A program made the translations under genes and the position numbers. The notes below the pieces were generated by a model that saw only the letters and a program-made list of their open reading frames with translations, was not told the DNA's origin and searched no databases. Below are positions 16,490-25,125 of a stretch of 39,459 nucleotides of DNA, in pieces (position 1 is the stretch's first letter; each line of letters opens with the position of its first letter). This DNA is from a virus, in the IMG/VR virus record IMGVR_UViG_3300048597_000622, positions 1-39,459 of that record; one strand, written 5' to 3'.

Positions 16490-16930
16490 TCAGCTCGCCG
16501 GCGAATTCGCCGGGTGGCCGAGGATGGCCTTGGTGCCGACCGTGGTACCAGTCGAATGGGTGCCTCCGAACACCGGCGTCAGGCGCACATAGCGCTTGTC
16601 GCCGACATAGCCGTATTCGACCGTCGAAACGGCCGCCTTCGCAGCGACATAGGCCTCGACGATGCCGTTGGTGATCGTCGGCTCGCTGCCGGCAGCGCCG
16701 CGGACATCGCCGGTGGTGACGTTGGCAAAGGTCGTGCCATCGTCCGAATGGGTCATCGTCCATTCGATCTTGTTGGTTCCGGTGAAGGTGATGCCGCCAA
16801 CGCCGGTATCGGTAACGAAGGTCACCGATTCAAAGCCGCGCCGATCGACGGTCACCGCAGTCGGGGTGGCGGTCAGGATGGAGGGGAAATGCGGGGCCGA
16901 AATCGACACCCGCGAAACGAGATCGCGCAT
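16490..16930 (-). CDS. Probable head decoration protein
   Basis: A 146-residue, beta-rich protein (FPSILTATPTAVTVDRRGFE, VTFVTDTGVGGITFTGTNK, YVGDKRYVRLTPVFGG) directly downstream of the capsid gene. Hairpins lie on both sides of the gene, so it may be made in its own high amount. Place and size fit a decoration or stabilising protein, but no family signature is seen; another virion protein is possible. Confidence 0.5.
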   Translation of the reverse strand: MRDLVSRVSISAPHFPSILTATPTAVTVDRRGFESVTFVTDTGVGGITFTGTNKIEWTMTHSDDGTTFANVTTGDVRGAAGSEPTITNGIVEAYVAAKAAVSTVEYGYVGDKRYVRLTPVFGGTHSTGTTVGTKAILGHPANSPAS

Positions 16931-16965
16931 TTTGGTCTCCAGTTCTGGAAAGGTGGGGAAAATGT

Positions 16966-16991
16966 GCCGGCGGCGGTTTCACGCCGCCGGC
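16966..16991 (-). terminator. Hairpin after the major capsid gene
   Basis: A perfect 10-bp stem (arms 16982-16991 and 16966-16975, loop TGAAAC on the minus strand) is followed by ACATTTTCCCC. It sits in the 83-bp gap after the capsid gene. It resembles a partial terminator or a 3'-end stabiliser that would raise the capsid message relative to genes downstream. Confidence 0.55.
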
Positions 16992-17013
16992 TGCCGTGCC
17001 TCGCGGATGGGCC

Positions 17014-18300
17014 TTACGAGGTGGCGATCTTGAGAAGCTTGATCGCTTCGAAGTTGGTGATCGCCCCGCCGACGCGGCGGGTGGTGTAGAAGAACACCAC
17101 GCCGTTGGTCTTGAAGGGGTTGCGCAGCGTGCGCATGCCGATGCGCTCGACGATCGTGTACGCCTGGCGGAAATCCCCGAACGCGATCGGGAAGGCATCG
17201 GCGCCGACGCTCGGCATGTAATCCGAGAACGCCACCGGCTTGCCGAGCAGCGTCGACGGCTGGTCGACCGCGATCGACGGCTGCCACAGGAAGTTGCCCT
17301 GGCCATCCTTGAACTTGCGAACCCGCGCACTGGTCAGGTCGCTCATCAGCCAGCTGCCGTTGGCGCGATAACCCGACCGCAGCGCGTGGAACAGATCCAC
17401 GAGGCAGTCCGCCGGCGACACCGACGACGTGGGCGCCACGAAGGCGCTGGCATGACCCGACGCGATATAGCCGACTTTGCCCCAGGCATAATCGGCGTTG
17501 GCAACCGGGGTATAGCCGAGGATGCCGCGCGGCTTCTTCACGCCGTCGCCGATGATGAAGGCCTCGCCTTCCTTCTCGGCAAAGCTGATCGCCAGCTCGT
17601 CGCCATACCAGGCCTCGACATCGACGAACGCATCGTCGAGCAGCTGCTGGTTGGCGGCAGGTTCGGCGGTCAGTTCGCCCGGCGTGATCTCGATCTCGAC
17701 CAGCGTCGGGGTGGCGGTTTCGGTGCGGCTATCACGTTCGCCCGACCAGTTGGCCGCGGCGCCGCCGACGCTCTTGAACTTCTTGTAGCTGCCGCTCGAA
17801 ATCGCCATCACGTTCGACAGGCCGCGCATCGCGACGGTGGCCGCCAGGACGCGGGTGACGTTGGTATCGACCGTCGGGGTGACGAGGAAGCCGCCGTCGG
17901 GCTCGCTATAGGTCGCGCCGCGGGCCTGGGGACGATCGCCGCGCGCCATGAACGCCTTGAAGCTGTCGCGATGCTCGCGCGCTTCCGGGGTCTCGCCCGG
18001 CTGGCCGCCACCGCCGCCCAGCCGCAGCGCCGCAATGGCCTGCGCCTGTGCGTCCATCGACGCCTGCAGCTCGCCGATCACCGTGTCGAGACGGTTGACC
18101 TTGTCGGCGTCGGGCATCTTGGCGAGGAATTCGGCGCGCTGCTCGGCAACGGCCTTCTGCAGCTCGGCGAGGATCGCCTTGGGGTCGCTGGCATCGGCGC
18201 GGACGGCACCGATGATGCCCCGCGGGCGGCTGCCCGCAACGATGACGTTTGGACGCGACGCGACGAACGCCGCGGGGGCGGCGAAAATGTTCGGCTTCAT
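17014..18300 (-). CDS. HK97-type major capsid protein
   Basis: A 428-residue capsid precursor. Residues about 35-110 form a charged helical region ending in a Gly-rich linker (LRLGGGGGQPG), the delta domain that acts as a scaffold and is removed by the protease. The mature part begins near residue 115 and shows HK97-fold patterns (GGFLVTPTVDTNV, VEIEITPGELTAEP, GDGVKKPRGILGY, WLMSDLTSARVRKFKDGQGN, IAFGDFRQAYTIVER). AGGAG precedes the ATG. Protease and portal genes lie directly before it in the operon. Confidence 0.92.
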   Translation of the reverse strand: MKPNIFAAPAAFVASRPNVIVAGSRPRGIIGAVRADASDPKAILAELQKAVAEQRAEFLAKMPDADKVNRLDTVIGELQASMDAQAQAIAALRLGGGGGQPGETPEAREHRDSFKAFMARGDRPQARGATYSEPDGGFLVTPTVDTNVTRVLAATVAMRGLSNVMAISSGSYKKFKSVGGAAANWSGERDSRTETATPTLVEIEITPGELTAEPAANQQLLDDAFVDVEAWYGDELAISFAEKEGEAFIIGDGVKKPRGILGYTPVANADYAWGKVGYIASGHASAFVAPTSSVSPADCLVDLFHALRSGYRANGSWLMSDLTSARVRKFKDGQGNFLWQPSIAVDQPSTLLGKPVAFSDYMPSVGADAFPIAFGDFRQAYTIVERIGMRTLRNPFKTNGVVFFYTTRRVGGAITNFEAIKLLKIATS

Positions 18301-18335
18301 GTTGAACTCCTGTGTGGCGGGGCTGCGCCTCGGCG

Positions 18336-19250
18336 TCAGGCCCGCAGGGTTGCCAGCAGGCCGGTGGCGGCGGCGAAGGCCGCCGCGTCCCAGCCGTGAT
18401 TGCCGACAGCGCCTGGCGTGTCAGCGTCCGGGGCAGCGCCTGGCGTGCCGCGAATTTGGGAAAGGTCGGTGCCTTTGATCTTGGCGATCTTCTCGCGCGC
18501 CTGGCTGCGCGTCATGCCGCCCGAAACCAGCACGCGCTCGACGCCGCGCACCTCGTTCAGGGCGCTGGCCTTTTCGGTCACCGCCGTGTCCTCGATGACT
18601 GCGTCGGCCGGCAGCGGCGCATCGGCAAAGCCGCGCTCGATCGCCTGCGCGCCGTTCATATAGGTCTCGGCGTCGAGCCAGGCGGCGCAATCGGCCTCGC
18701 TCTGGCCCGACCGCGACGCGTACAGCCCGGCACAGGCGGCGTCGAAGGGTTCCAGCGTCTCGGCAACCTTGCGCAGGTCGTGGCGGTTGCCCATCGCCAT
18801 GACCCAGCAATTGTGGATCATCAGGAACGACGCGGTGCCGATCAGGATTTCATCGCCGGCCATGGCGATGATGCTGGCGGCCGACGCAGCGATGCCGAGC
18901 ACCTTGACCGTGATCGGCTGGGGATGGTCGCGCAGCAGGTTGTAGATCGCCAGGCCCTCGAACATGTCGCCGCCCGGGCTGTTGATCTGCACCTCGATCG
19001 GCCGCGGCCCGATGGCGCGCAGCTGGGCGGCAACCGACTTGGCCGTCACCCCGCCGCCGGTCCACCAGTCGTAACCGATGTCCTCGAAAATGGTGATGAC
19101 GTTGTCGCCGCTTTCCAGCGCGCGGATCCCGGCGCGCCAGCCCTCCCGGGCATCGTCGGGCGCAAAGCATTCGACGCCGGCCGGACGCTGCAGGTTGATC
19201 GGCGCAGGGCGAGCTTTCGCTATGACGCGGGGAAAAGCGCGATCACGCAT
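18336..19250 (-). CDS. ClpP-type head maturation protease
   Basis: A 304-residue serine protease of the ClpP fold (S14-type prohead protease). Seen: INSPGGDMFEGLAIYNLL (90-106), GIAASAASIIAMAG with the likely nucleophile Ser123, and ASFLMIHNCW with His146. It removes the delta domain of the capsid protein during maturation. The start at 19250 overlaps the end of the portal gene by 8 bases; the longer reading upstream is out-of-frame portal sequence. The C-terminal tail (about 255-304) is Ala/Pro-rich and probably disordered. Confidence 0.92.
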   Translation of the reverse strand: MRDRAFPRVIAKARPAPINLQRPAGVECFAPDDAREGWRAGIRALESGDNVITIFEDIGYDWWTGGGVTAKSVAAQLRAIGPRPIEVQINSPGGDMFEGLAIYNLLRDHPQPITVKVLGIAASAASIIAMAGDEILIGTASFLMIHNCWVMAMGNRHDLRKVAETLEPFDAACAGLYASRSGQSEADCAAWLDAETYMNGAQAIERGFADAPLPADAVIEDTAVTEKASALNEVRGVERVLVSGGMTRSQAREKIAKIKGTDLSQIRGTPGAAPDADTPGAVGNHGWDAAAFAAATGLLATLRA

Positions 19251-20529
19251 CGGCGGGGTCTCCTGTCGGTTTGTCGGCCGGATCGTCGGCAAAGGGGTCG
19301 CCGGCGTTGGTGCGCTGCGCGTTACCGCCAACGAAGGCGTTGGCACCGGCGCCGTCGGGCAGCGGCCCGGTGTCCTCGAGCGCGCGCAGCTCGTCGATCG
19401 TGTTGAGTCCCCACTGTCGGGCGATGGCATAGGCGGCGTAGCGCGTGCGGATGTCGCCGCGCACCAGCGCCGCCCGGTTGAAGCGTGGATAGAGTTGTGG
19501 CTCGTTCTCGGCGATCAGGTCGCGCGCGATCGTCTGTTCCCAGGTGGTGAGCCAGTCCTCCATGGTGAAGGACACAAAGCCTTGCGTCTTCTGCTCGCCG
19601 CCGGTGGCGCTGATATTCTTGCCGTTGGCGGTGTCGCCGGCCATGTCGGGCGGCACGCCATAGAACATGAAAACCTCGGCGCGATTGGCGGCCTGGCTCT
19701 CGATGAACTGCGCGTCGGCCATCGACAGGCCGATGCGCTCGTACTTCATCCCCTCCTCGAGGATGATCACCTTGCCGTCCATCTCGCCGCCGGCGCGGAA
19801 CTTGTCGAGGCTTTCGCGCAGCCGTGCCTGCGCGTCGCTGCTCAGCTCGCCCGGATGCTCGAGCGAGCCCGACATGCGCGCGCCGTTCTCGAAAATCGCC
19901 TTGGCGTGCTGCTGCATCGCCAGGGCAACCCCGATCGTCTCGCGCGCGCAGCTGATCGGCGAAAGCCCGGTGACCCCGTCGAGGGTATGGCCGACCAGGT
20001 GAAAGACATCGGTCTGCGGCAGCGTGATCATCGCGCCGCGCTTGGTCGTGTAGTGATAGACGAGGCTGAAATCGTCGAGCTGCTCGACGCGCACCCGGTC
20101 CGGCATCATCGGAATCAGCCCGGCGATGCGGTTGCCCGCCCGCGCCTTCATGGCATAGCCGTTGCCGCGCAGCAGCAGGTGCGCCTGCAGCTGGCGGCGG
20201 AACTGCGACGGCGTCTGCCAGCGGTTCGGCCGGCGCGTCAGCACATTCGACAGCGGATGGTCGCTGGCATCGAGCCGGTCCTCGCCGACGCGGCGTTTCA
20301 GGGCCAGCGGCATCGTCGCCACCACCCCTGAAATCAGCGTGATCGACCGATAGGCTGCCGCAACCTTCATCGCCTGCTCAGGGCCGACGAAGCCGCCGCT
20401 GCCATCGCCGCGCAGCAGCGCCTCGATTTCGGCGCTGGTGCCGGCGGTGCGATACGTCACCGATGCCTGCGGACCTGGTGCAGCCGCAGCAGCGCGCGTG
20501 ACGCTGAAATCATAGCCGAAGATCTTCAC
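19243..20529 (-). CDS. HK97-family portal protein
   Basis: A 428-residue portal. Typical stretches: AMKVAAAYRSITLISGVVATMPL near residue 55, HPLSNVLTRRPNRWQTPSQF, LLLRGNGYAMKARAGNRI, and VFMFYGVPPDMAGD. The C-terminus is acidic and Pro-rich. It forms the dodecameric ring through which DNA enters. It starts 10 bases after the terminase stop. Confidence 0.92.
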   Translation of the reverse strand: MKIFGYDFSVTRAAAAAPGPQASVTYRTAGTSAEIEALLRGDGSGGFVGPEQAMKVAAAYRSITLISGVVATMPLALKRRVGEDRLDASDHPLSNVLTRRPNRWQTPSQFRRQLQAHLLLRGNGYAMKARAGNRIAGLIPMMPDRVRVEQLDDFSLVYHYTTKRGAMITLPQTDVFHLVGHTLDGVTGLSPISCARETIGVALAMQQHAKAIFENGARMSGSLEHPGELSSDAQARLRESLDKFRAGGEMDGKVIILEEGMKYERIGLSMADAQFIESQAANRAEVFMFYGVPPDMAGDTANGKNISATGGEQKTQGFVSFTMEDWLTTWEQTIARDLIAENEPQLYPRFNRAALVRGDIRTRYAAYAIARQWGLNTIDELRALEDTGPLPDGAGANAFVGGNAQRTNAGDPFADDPADKPTGDPADA

Positions 20530-20539
20530 GCCGGGATCC

Positions 20540-22369
20540 TCATAGGATGACGATCCCCTTCTTGGCGTACACGCTCGGGGCCTTGGCCGCTGCGTTCATC
20601 GCTGCCGCTCCCGCCGCCATCGTGATCGTCACCAGCCCGTCGATGCGGCCGCGCGACCGCATCTTGTCGAACGCCCGATTGCCCATCGTGTCGACGATCG
20701 GCGCCGCGTTCGATGCGCAGGCGGTGTTGATCGGGTTGCTGTCGATCGTCACGGTGCCCTTGCGCAGCCGGTCCTCGAGCGCCTCGATGCTGATCGGCAT
20801 CGAAAGCTGTTTCTCGGCAAAGCCCATTTTCAGCCCTTGCGCGTGCGGCACCAGTTTCAGGCCGCGCCCGGCCTTCGCCTTCGGCCCCTCGTATTTCCAC
20901 ACTTCGAAGCCGATGCGCTGGCACGCCTCGATGAACTGAAACATCTTGGCGACGTCGTATGCCAGGAACTCGACTTGCTGCTCGGCCGCCAGCGCCTGGA
21001 TGAACGCCGCGACGAATTCCTTGTCGATCGACGCGCCTTCGATCACCGTCAGATGGCCGTTGTCGCGCCAGACGTCGTAGGGCATCTGGTCCTTGCGCGC
21101 CCGCTCGGTCAGGTTGGCGCTGCACGTCCAGTACCAGGTCTTGATCAGCAGATGCGTCGCGTCCGGCTCGTCGGCCGTTGGCATCGGTTGCAACCAGGCG
21201 GCCGACAGTGCGGTCAGATCATGCTTGTCGGACAGATCGAGCGTCAGGAAACACGGCAGATTGACCAGCGCCGCGGGATCTACCGGCGCCAGCGCTGCCT
21301 CCCACCAGGTCGGATCGTCCAGCCAGAAATCGACCGCCCCGGTCGGGATGCCGAAATACAGCCGCTTGACCCGGTTGGCCTCGCTCGGGTTGACCCGCGC
21401 CTTGACGACCTCGCGCCGGACGTTCTCGATCGGGAAGGTGACGTTCAACGCCGGCAGCGACTTGCGCCACACGCCCTCGTTGTCGAACACCGTCTCGCGG
21501 TCCACCACATCGACGCGGCAGATGTAAACGAACAGCGCGTCGTTGACATCGCGGCCCGTGACGATGCGCTGGGCCCGCTCCGAATAGAAAGTCCCGGTGC
21601 CCTGCGTCTGCGCCGGCGTGTTGGTCGTCGCCAGCAACAGCCCGCCGGCGGCGTTCTTCGCCAGCGCCGCCTGCCAGATATCGATCAGCGCCGTCGACGT
21701 CAGCTCGTGGACTTCGTCGACCTGGACCATCACCGGCCGCGGCCCCGAAACCTTGGTCGCGTTGCCGCTTTCGGTGCGGAACACCGAACCCGATGCGACA
21801 TGCTCGATCTTGTGGGCATTGTCGCCCTGCCCGGAAACCTTGAACTTGCCCTCGGCCTCGAGGCTGACGCCCTCGTCCTCGCCCGGAATCGTGCCGCGCA
21901 CCATCGCAGCGGCGTCGGCCATCGTCACCATCGCGGTCGCATCGCGCGGCCCGGTGACGACAACCTGGGCGCGCTTGTAACCGAACCCGCCCATCACCAG
22001 CAGCGCCGTCGCCGCCAGCCAGGGCGACTTGCCCTGCCCCTTGCCGGTCTCGATGTAACCCTCGTCGAACCGGCGGCGGACATTGCCTTCCGGGTCGCGC
22101 TTCATCCAGCCGAACAGACTGCCGGTGCAGAACAGCATCCAGTCGAGCAGCGCGAACGGGTCACCCGCCCGCGGCCCGTCGGTGATCGTGAAGTTCGCCG
22201 GATAGGCGTCAATGATCCGCTCGGCTTCCTCGGGTACCCAGATCAGCCCGCGCTCGTGGCCGCGCTCGATGTCCGCCAGGTGCCGCGACGCTGCCGCAAT
22301 CTCGAGCTCGCCGGCGACGATCGCGCCGGAAACGATGGCCCGGGCGAACGCCGATGTCCGGTCGGTCAC
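20540..22369 (-). CDS. Terminase large subunit
   Basis: A 609-residue packaging motor. ATPase motifs: Walker A ETGKGQGKS (107-115) and Walker B VMVQVDEVHEL (213-223; Asp218, Glu219). The nuclease domain begins near LTLDLSDKHD (375-384), with Asp378 as a likely metal ligand. This is the HK97/P27-associated Terminase_1 type. The GTG at 22369 overlaps the stop of the small subunit (GTGA); upstream codons in this frame are shadow. An HNH gene nearby suits HK97-like cos packaging, where an HNH protein helps cutting. Confidence 0.93.
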   Translation of the reverse strand: MTDRTSAFARAIVSGAIVAGELEIAAASRHLADIERGHERGLIWVPEEAERIIDAYPANFTITDGPRAGDPFALLDWMLFCTGSLFGWMKRDPEGNVRRRFDEGYIETGKGQGKSPWLAATALLVMGGFGYKRAQVVVTGPRDATAMVTMADAAAMVRGTIPGEDEGVSLEAEGKFKVSGQGDNAHKIEHVASGSVFRTESGNATKVSGPRPVMVQVDEVHELTSTALIDIWQAALAKNAAGGLLLATTNTPAQTQGTGTFYSERAQRIVTGRDVNDALFVYICRVDVVDRETVFDNEGVWRKSLPALNVTFPIENVRREVVKARVNPSEANRVKRLYFGIPTGAVDFWLDDPTWWEAALAPVDPAALVNLPCFLTLDLSDKHDLTALSAAWLQPMPTADEPDATHLLIKTWYWTCSANLTERARKDQMPYDVWRDNGHLTVIEGASIDKEFVAAFIQALAAEQQVEFLAYDVAKMFQFIEACQRIGFEVWKYEGPKAKAGRGLKLVPHAQGLKMGFAEKQLSMPISIEALEDRLRKGTVTIDSNPINTACASNAAPIVDTMGNRAFDKMRSRGRIDGLVTITMAAGAAAMNAAAKAPSVYAKKGIVIL

Positions 22370-22791
22370 AGATTGACGCCGCCGGTACCGCTGCCGCGCT
22401 TGCCCGCCACCTTGCCGCCGGTGGCGCGCTTGCGCGGAGAAAGCGTCAGCTCCGATTCGAGCGCGGTGCAAAGCTCGCCCTGCTTGTTCATGATGGACAG
22501 CGCCGGGTGCTGCATCTTGGCCTTGGTCTTCGGCGCCTCGATGATCGGGCCATCCTTCGCGACCTGGCGCGCGGCATTCTCGTAAATCGCCCGCGCCATC
22601 ACCAGCCGCGAGATCGCGTGGCCGTTGACGTCCGCCAGCTTGTTCTGCGCGCGCAGCTCGGCGACGATCTCGTTCCAGTCGGCCTGGGCGGACGCCGCAT
22701 CGCGCGAATCGCCGAACAGTGCCGACCAGTCAGGTTCGTCGAGGCCGCGGGTTTCCGGGCAAAGCGCCATTGCGTTGCCCTCCATCGTCAA
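22366..22791 (-). CDS. Terminase small subunit (P27-like)
   Basis: A 141-residue protein directly before the large terminase gene. It shows the P27-type layout: an N-terminal WSALFGDSRDAASAQADWNEI stretch split over helices, ISRLVMARAIYENAA, and GPIIEAPKTKAKMQHPALSI before a basic Gly-rich tail. It binds the packaging site and loads the motor. Met8 (22770) is an alternative start. Confidence 0.82.
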   Translation of the reverse strand: MTMEGNAMALCPETRGLDEPDWSALFGDSRDAASAQADWNEIVAELRAQNKLADVNGHAISRLVMARAIYENAARQVAKDGPIIEAPKTKAKMQHPALSIMNKQGELCTALESELTLSPRKRATGGKVAGKRGSGTGGVNL

Positions 22792-22794
22792 GAA

Positions 22795-22863
22795 TGGAGC
22801 GGCCGGGAGGAGTCGAACCTCCCCGAACGGGGTGGTTACCCGTCTGCCCCGTCGGCCGGCCGC
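22795..22863 (-). tRNA. tRNA-like element (short D-arm, non-standard anticodon loop)
   Basis: On the minus strand a 7-bp acceptor stem (GCGGCCG with CGGCCGC), a perfect 5-bp T-arm with loop TTCGACT, a 5-bp anticodon-type stem with loop TAACCAC, and an encoded CCA after discriminator T can be drawn. The D region is only about 13 nt, the total is 69 nt, and the anticodon loop lacks T33 (A there). A formal anticodon would be ACC (Gly), but decoding is doubtful. The stop codon of the Mom-like gene (TAA, 22836-22838) lies in the anticodon loop. It may be a degenerate tRNA, a processing signal or a tRNA mimic. Confidence 0.5.
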
Positions 22864-23552
22864 GAAACCTTCGGGAACGGATATTCCCGCAACAATGCCA
22901 GGCGGTGAAACCGGCCCCGCATGAAGTAAATGTATCGGTGCTGGCGAAATCTGTTCTTTGTCGCCCGGTGCAAATTGTCTTTCAGATGCCTGCCGCGATT
23001 GTTGGGATGCGTCCGCAACGTCGACAACAGCATCTTGTGATAGGTCTCGCCGTCAAGTTCGAAGAACTCGGTAACGTGACTGCCGAAATATCGGAACCCC
23101 GCCGCCTGATAGACGACGCCATTGAGCCCGCACCGGCTGTCGGCAAAGCTCTGCACCGCGACCACCCCCGGCCGCAACCGCGCGATCGCGCGAAGGCAAT
23201 AGGCGATCGCCCGACTTTCGGTGTTACGCGGACAGGCGTCGTCGACCCACATCCGGTTGAGCTCGAGCAGCGCGCGGTAATCGGCGACGCGGACAATGCG
23301 CAGCGAGCCCTTGGGATTGATCGGCCACCCAAACTGCAGCACGCCGAGCAGCTCGCCGCCGACGAATAGCCCGAAGTTGAAGATCGTGTTGTTGACGAAC
23401 CGGCGGCTGTAGTGCCGGGCGACGATGATTGCCCTGGCGGTTGCGACCGGGATTAGCGCAACGTGAAAGGCATCGGTGCCGAAACCGACAACCTTGCCTT
23501 CGTCGCTGCGGCGGAATGCCGGCGCTGCGCCAGTAGCGTCTAAATCCTTCAT
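22836..23552 (-). CDS. mom: Mom-family DNA adenine-modification protein
   Basis: A 238-residue protein matching the GNAT-like Mom family. Phage Mu Mom converts adenine to a methylcarbamoyl form in its DNA and so protects it from host restriction enzymes. Seen: RHYS (46-49), FGLFVGGELLGVLQFGWPIN (60-79), ELNRMWV (97-103), NTESRAIAY (110-118), QSFADSRCGLNGVVYQAAGF (134-153) and YHKML (171-175), then a basic tail RATKNRFRQHRYIYF. It lies between the HNH gene and the terminase genes, so it is expressed late, before packaging. No Com-like regulator is adjacent. Its last codons run into the tRNA-like element. Confidence 0.85.
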   Translation of the reverse strand: MKDLDATGAAPAFRRSDEGKVVGFGTDAFHVALIPVATARAIIVARHYSRRFVNNTIFNFGLFVGGELLGVLQFGWPINPKGSLRIVRVADYRALLELNRMWVDDACPRNTESRAIAYCLRAIARLRPGVVAVQSFADSRCGLNGVVYQAAGFRYFGSHVTEFFELDGETYHKMLLSTLRTHPNNRGRHLKDNLHRATKNRFRQHRYIYFMRGRFHRLALLREYPFPKVSRPADGADG

Positions 23553-23671
23553 GCCGGATGCCGTTCAAAACCCTGCCCGGGTTCGGGCGCGGGGACTGCG
23601 GACAGCGCGCGCTGCCCAAGGTGCGGGTTCCGGCCCGCGGTTCGGGGTGTGTCCAGCACCCCGGCCCCCCG

Positions 23672-24547
23672 CTATGCAGCGGGAGGATTATTCTTCGATC
23701 GATTCCACGGATGCGCGGGATCCATTGGCCGGCCATCGCCGCCGGCGCCTGCTGGCTTCTCCGGACGGTTCCGCTGCGCCCCGCGCGCGTCGTGGCACGG
23801 CTTGCACAACGATCTGTGGTTCTTCGGGTCGCCCCACAGCTTGCCGTCGAATTCGTCGGCCGCATTCTTGAACGGCTTGATGTGATCGAGCACCGTCGCC
23901 GGCACCTTGACCTTGCGCTCGTCCCAGCAGAACCGGCACCACGGCTCGCGCGCCAGCTGCTGGTCGCGCAGCACGGCATGGCTGCGCCCGTCGCTGCCCT
24001 TGCCATAGCCGCGCTTCTGGGCGCTCTCCCTCGGCCCTGCAGGCGCGCCGGCGGAGCGCGGGGCGGCCACTGGCGCCATCAACCCCGCCATCGCGTCCTG
24101 GGCCTCGCTGTACCAGCGGTGGACCCAGCGTACCTCGATGCCTTCGGCGCGCGCGCCCTCGATCGCCGCCGCCTTGCCGGGATCGAGCAGCACGATCTTC
24201 GCCGCCAGCACGCGCGACCAGTGATCGCGTTGCCACTGGGCCGGTGCCGGACTGATCAGCCAGGCGCCGGCCACCTCGCCCGAGGCCTTGGCCAGCGCGG
24301 CGAGCATTTCGTTGCGCCGGCCCAGCGCCGGCACGATCCACTTGCCGGTGTCCGCCGTCGCCGGCAGACCGGAAATCTCGGTGATGATCGCCGCAAGGTC
24401 GATGATCACCTCGCCTGGCGCCGCGTTGGCGGCGACGAAGCAGGCAGCGCCGTTCCCCGGCGGCCCGACAACCACCGTCACCGGCACGGCAGGATTCGGC
24501 AGCCAGGTCGGATAGGCGGCGTTCGGATGGTTGTTGGCGCCGCTCAA
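23672..24547 (-). CDS. Degenerate P-loop domain fused to HNH endonuclease
   Basis: A 291-residue two-part protein. Residues about 20-145 look like a phage P-loop kinase/ATPase (VTVVVGPPGNGAACFV, then GEVIIDLAAII), but Walker A lacks its Lys and Ser/Thr, so NTP hydrolysis is unlikely. Residues 195-260 are an HNH nuclease: Cys204/Cys207, DHI (221-223), Asn243, Cys248/Cys251-His252. HNH proteins next to the terminase take part in cos cleavage in HK97-like phages. The start is a TTG at 24547 whose TTGA overlaps the stop of the small gene before it. Confidence 0.8.
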   Translation of the reverse strand: MSGANNHPNAAYPTWLPNPAVPVTVVVGPPGNGAACFVAANAAPGEVIIDLAAIITEISGLPATADTGKWIVPALGRRNEMLAALAKASGEVAGAWLISPAPAQWQRDHWSRVLAAKIVLLDPGKAAAIEGARAEGIEVRWVHRWYSEAQDAMAGLMAPVAAPRSAGAPAGPRESAQKRGYGKGSDGRSHAVLRDQQLAREPWCRFCWDERKVKVPATVLDHIKPFKNAADEFDGKLWGDPKNHRSLCKPCHDARGAQRNRPEKPAGAGGDGRPMDPAHPWNRSKNNPPAA

Positions 24548-24642
24548 TGCGCGAGGCCGAGCAGCTGCACGACCAGGCCGACGACCAGGACGACAACGGC
24601 GGGAAATTCGGGCGGGATCGGCGCGAAAGTGGCGAGGCTCAT
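24544..24642 (-). CDS. Small membrane peptide
   Basis: A 32-residue peptide with one hydrophobic helix (about residues 15-30, Val/Leu-rich). GGGGAGGA lies before the ATG at 24642, and its stop overlaps the TTG start of the HNH gene, so it is probably translated. The function is unknown; it could also serve mainly to couple translation of the gene after it. Confidence 0.45.
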   Translation of the reverse strand: MSLATFAPIPPEFPAVVVLVVGLVVQLLGLAH

Positions 24643-24875
24643 TCGTCCTCCCCTTTCAGGTCGCGTTCGGTTTCCAGACGGAAGCGCTCGGCCTCGGCAT
24701 CGTCGCGGACGCGTACCAGGTCATCGACAACCGCGATGCCGTCATCGTACGCCACGGCGGCGAGCGCCTCGCGCCGTGACTGGAACTCGGCCAGTTCGAC
24801 GACAGGCGCGCCGGCAATCTGCGCCAGCGCCTGGCCGAGGATGCGGGCGCTTTCGTCGCGCCAGTCGCCGGTCAA
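24639..24875 (-). CDS. Hypothetical phage protein
   Basis: A 78-residue protein with a charged, helix-rich sequence (AEFQSRREALAAVAYDDG, then VRVRDDAEAERFRLETERD). The TTG at 24875 overlaps the stop of the preceding gene (TTGA), and the stop overlaps the ATG of the membrane peptide gene. No domain is recognised. Confidence 0.55.
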   Translation of the reverse strand: MTGDWRDESARILGQALAQIAGAPVVELAEFQSRREALAAVAYDDGIAVVDDLVRVRDDAEAERFRLETERDLKGEDE

Positions 24876-25042
24876 AGTCCGTCCGTCGCCAAGGCCAGCG
24901 CCAGCCCACGCGCCTTGCGCGCCGCGGCGTCCTTGGCCTCGTGGAACGCCTCGGGGTCGCTGCGCAGCTGGCAGATGCGATTGATCATCTCGGCGATCTC
25001 GGTCGCGCGCTGTGCATAGCTCCGGCGAGAAGCATCGGCCAT
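24872..25042 (-). CDS. First gene of the late operon, hypothetical
   Basis: A 56-residue helical protein (RRSYAQRATEIAEMINRICQ, then FHEAKDAAARKARGLALA). A GGGAGGG stretch precedes the ATG at 25042. It is the first leftward gene after the intergenic region, so the late promoter should lie just upstream. The function is unknown. Confidence 0.55.
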   Translation of the reverse strand: MADASRRSYAQRATEIAEMINRICQLRSDPEAFHEAKDAAARKARGLALALATDGL

Positions 25043-25125
25043 TGCCTCGCCCTCCCGTTCCTGAAATGTCGGGTGGGGATGATCGACGAGCGTGCGGCCC
25101 GCTCGCAATCCTACCCCTGGCTGGT

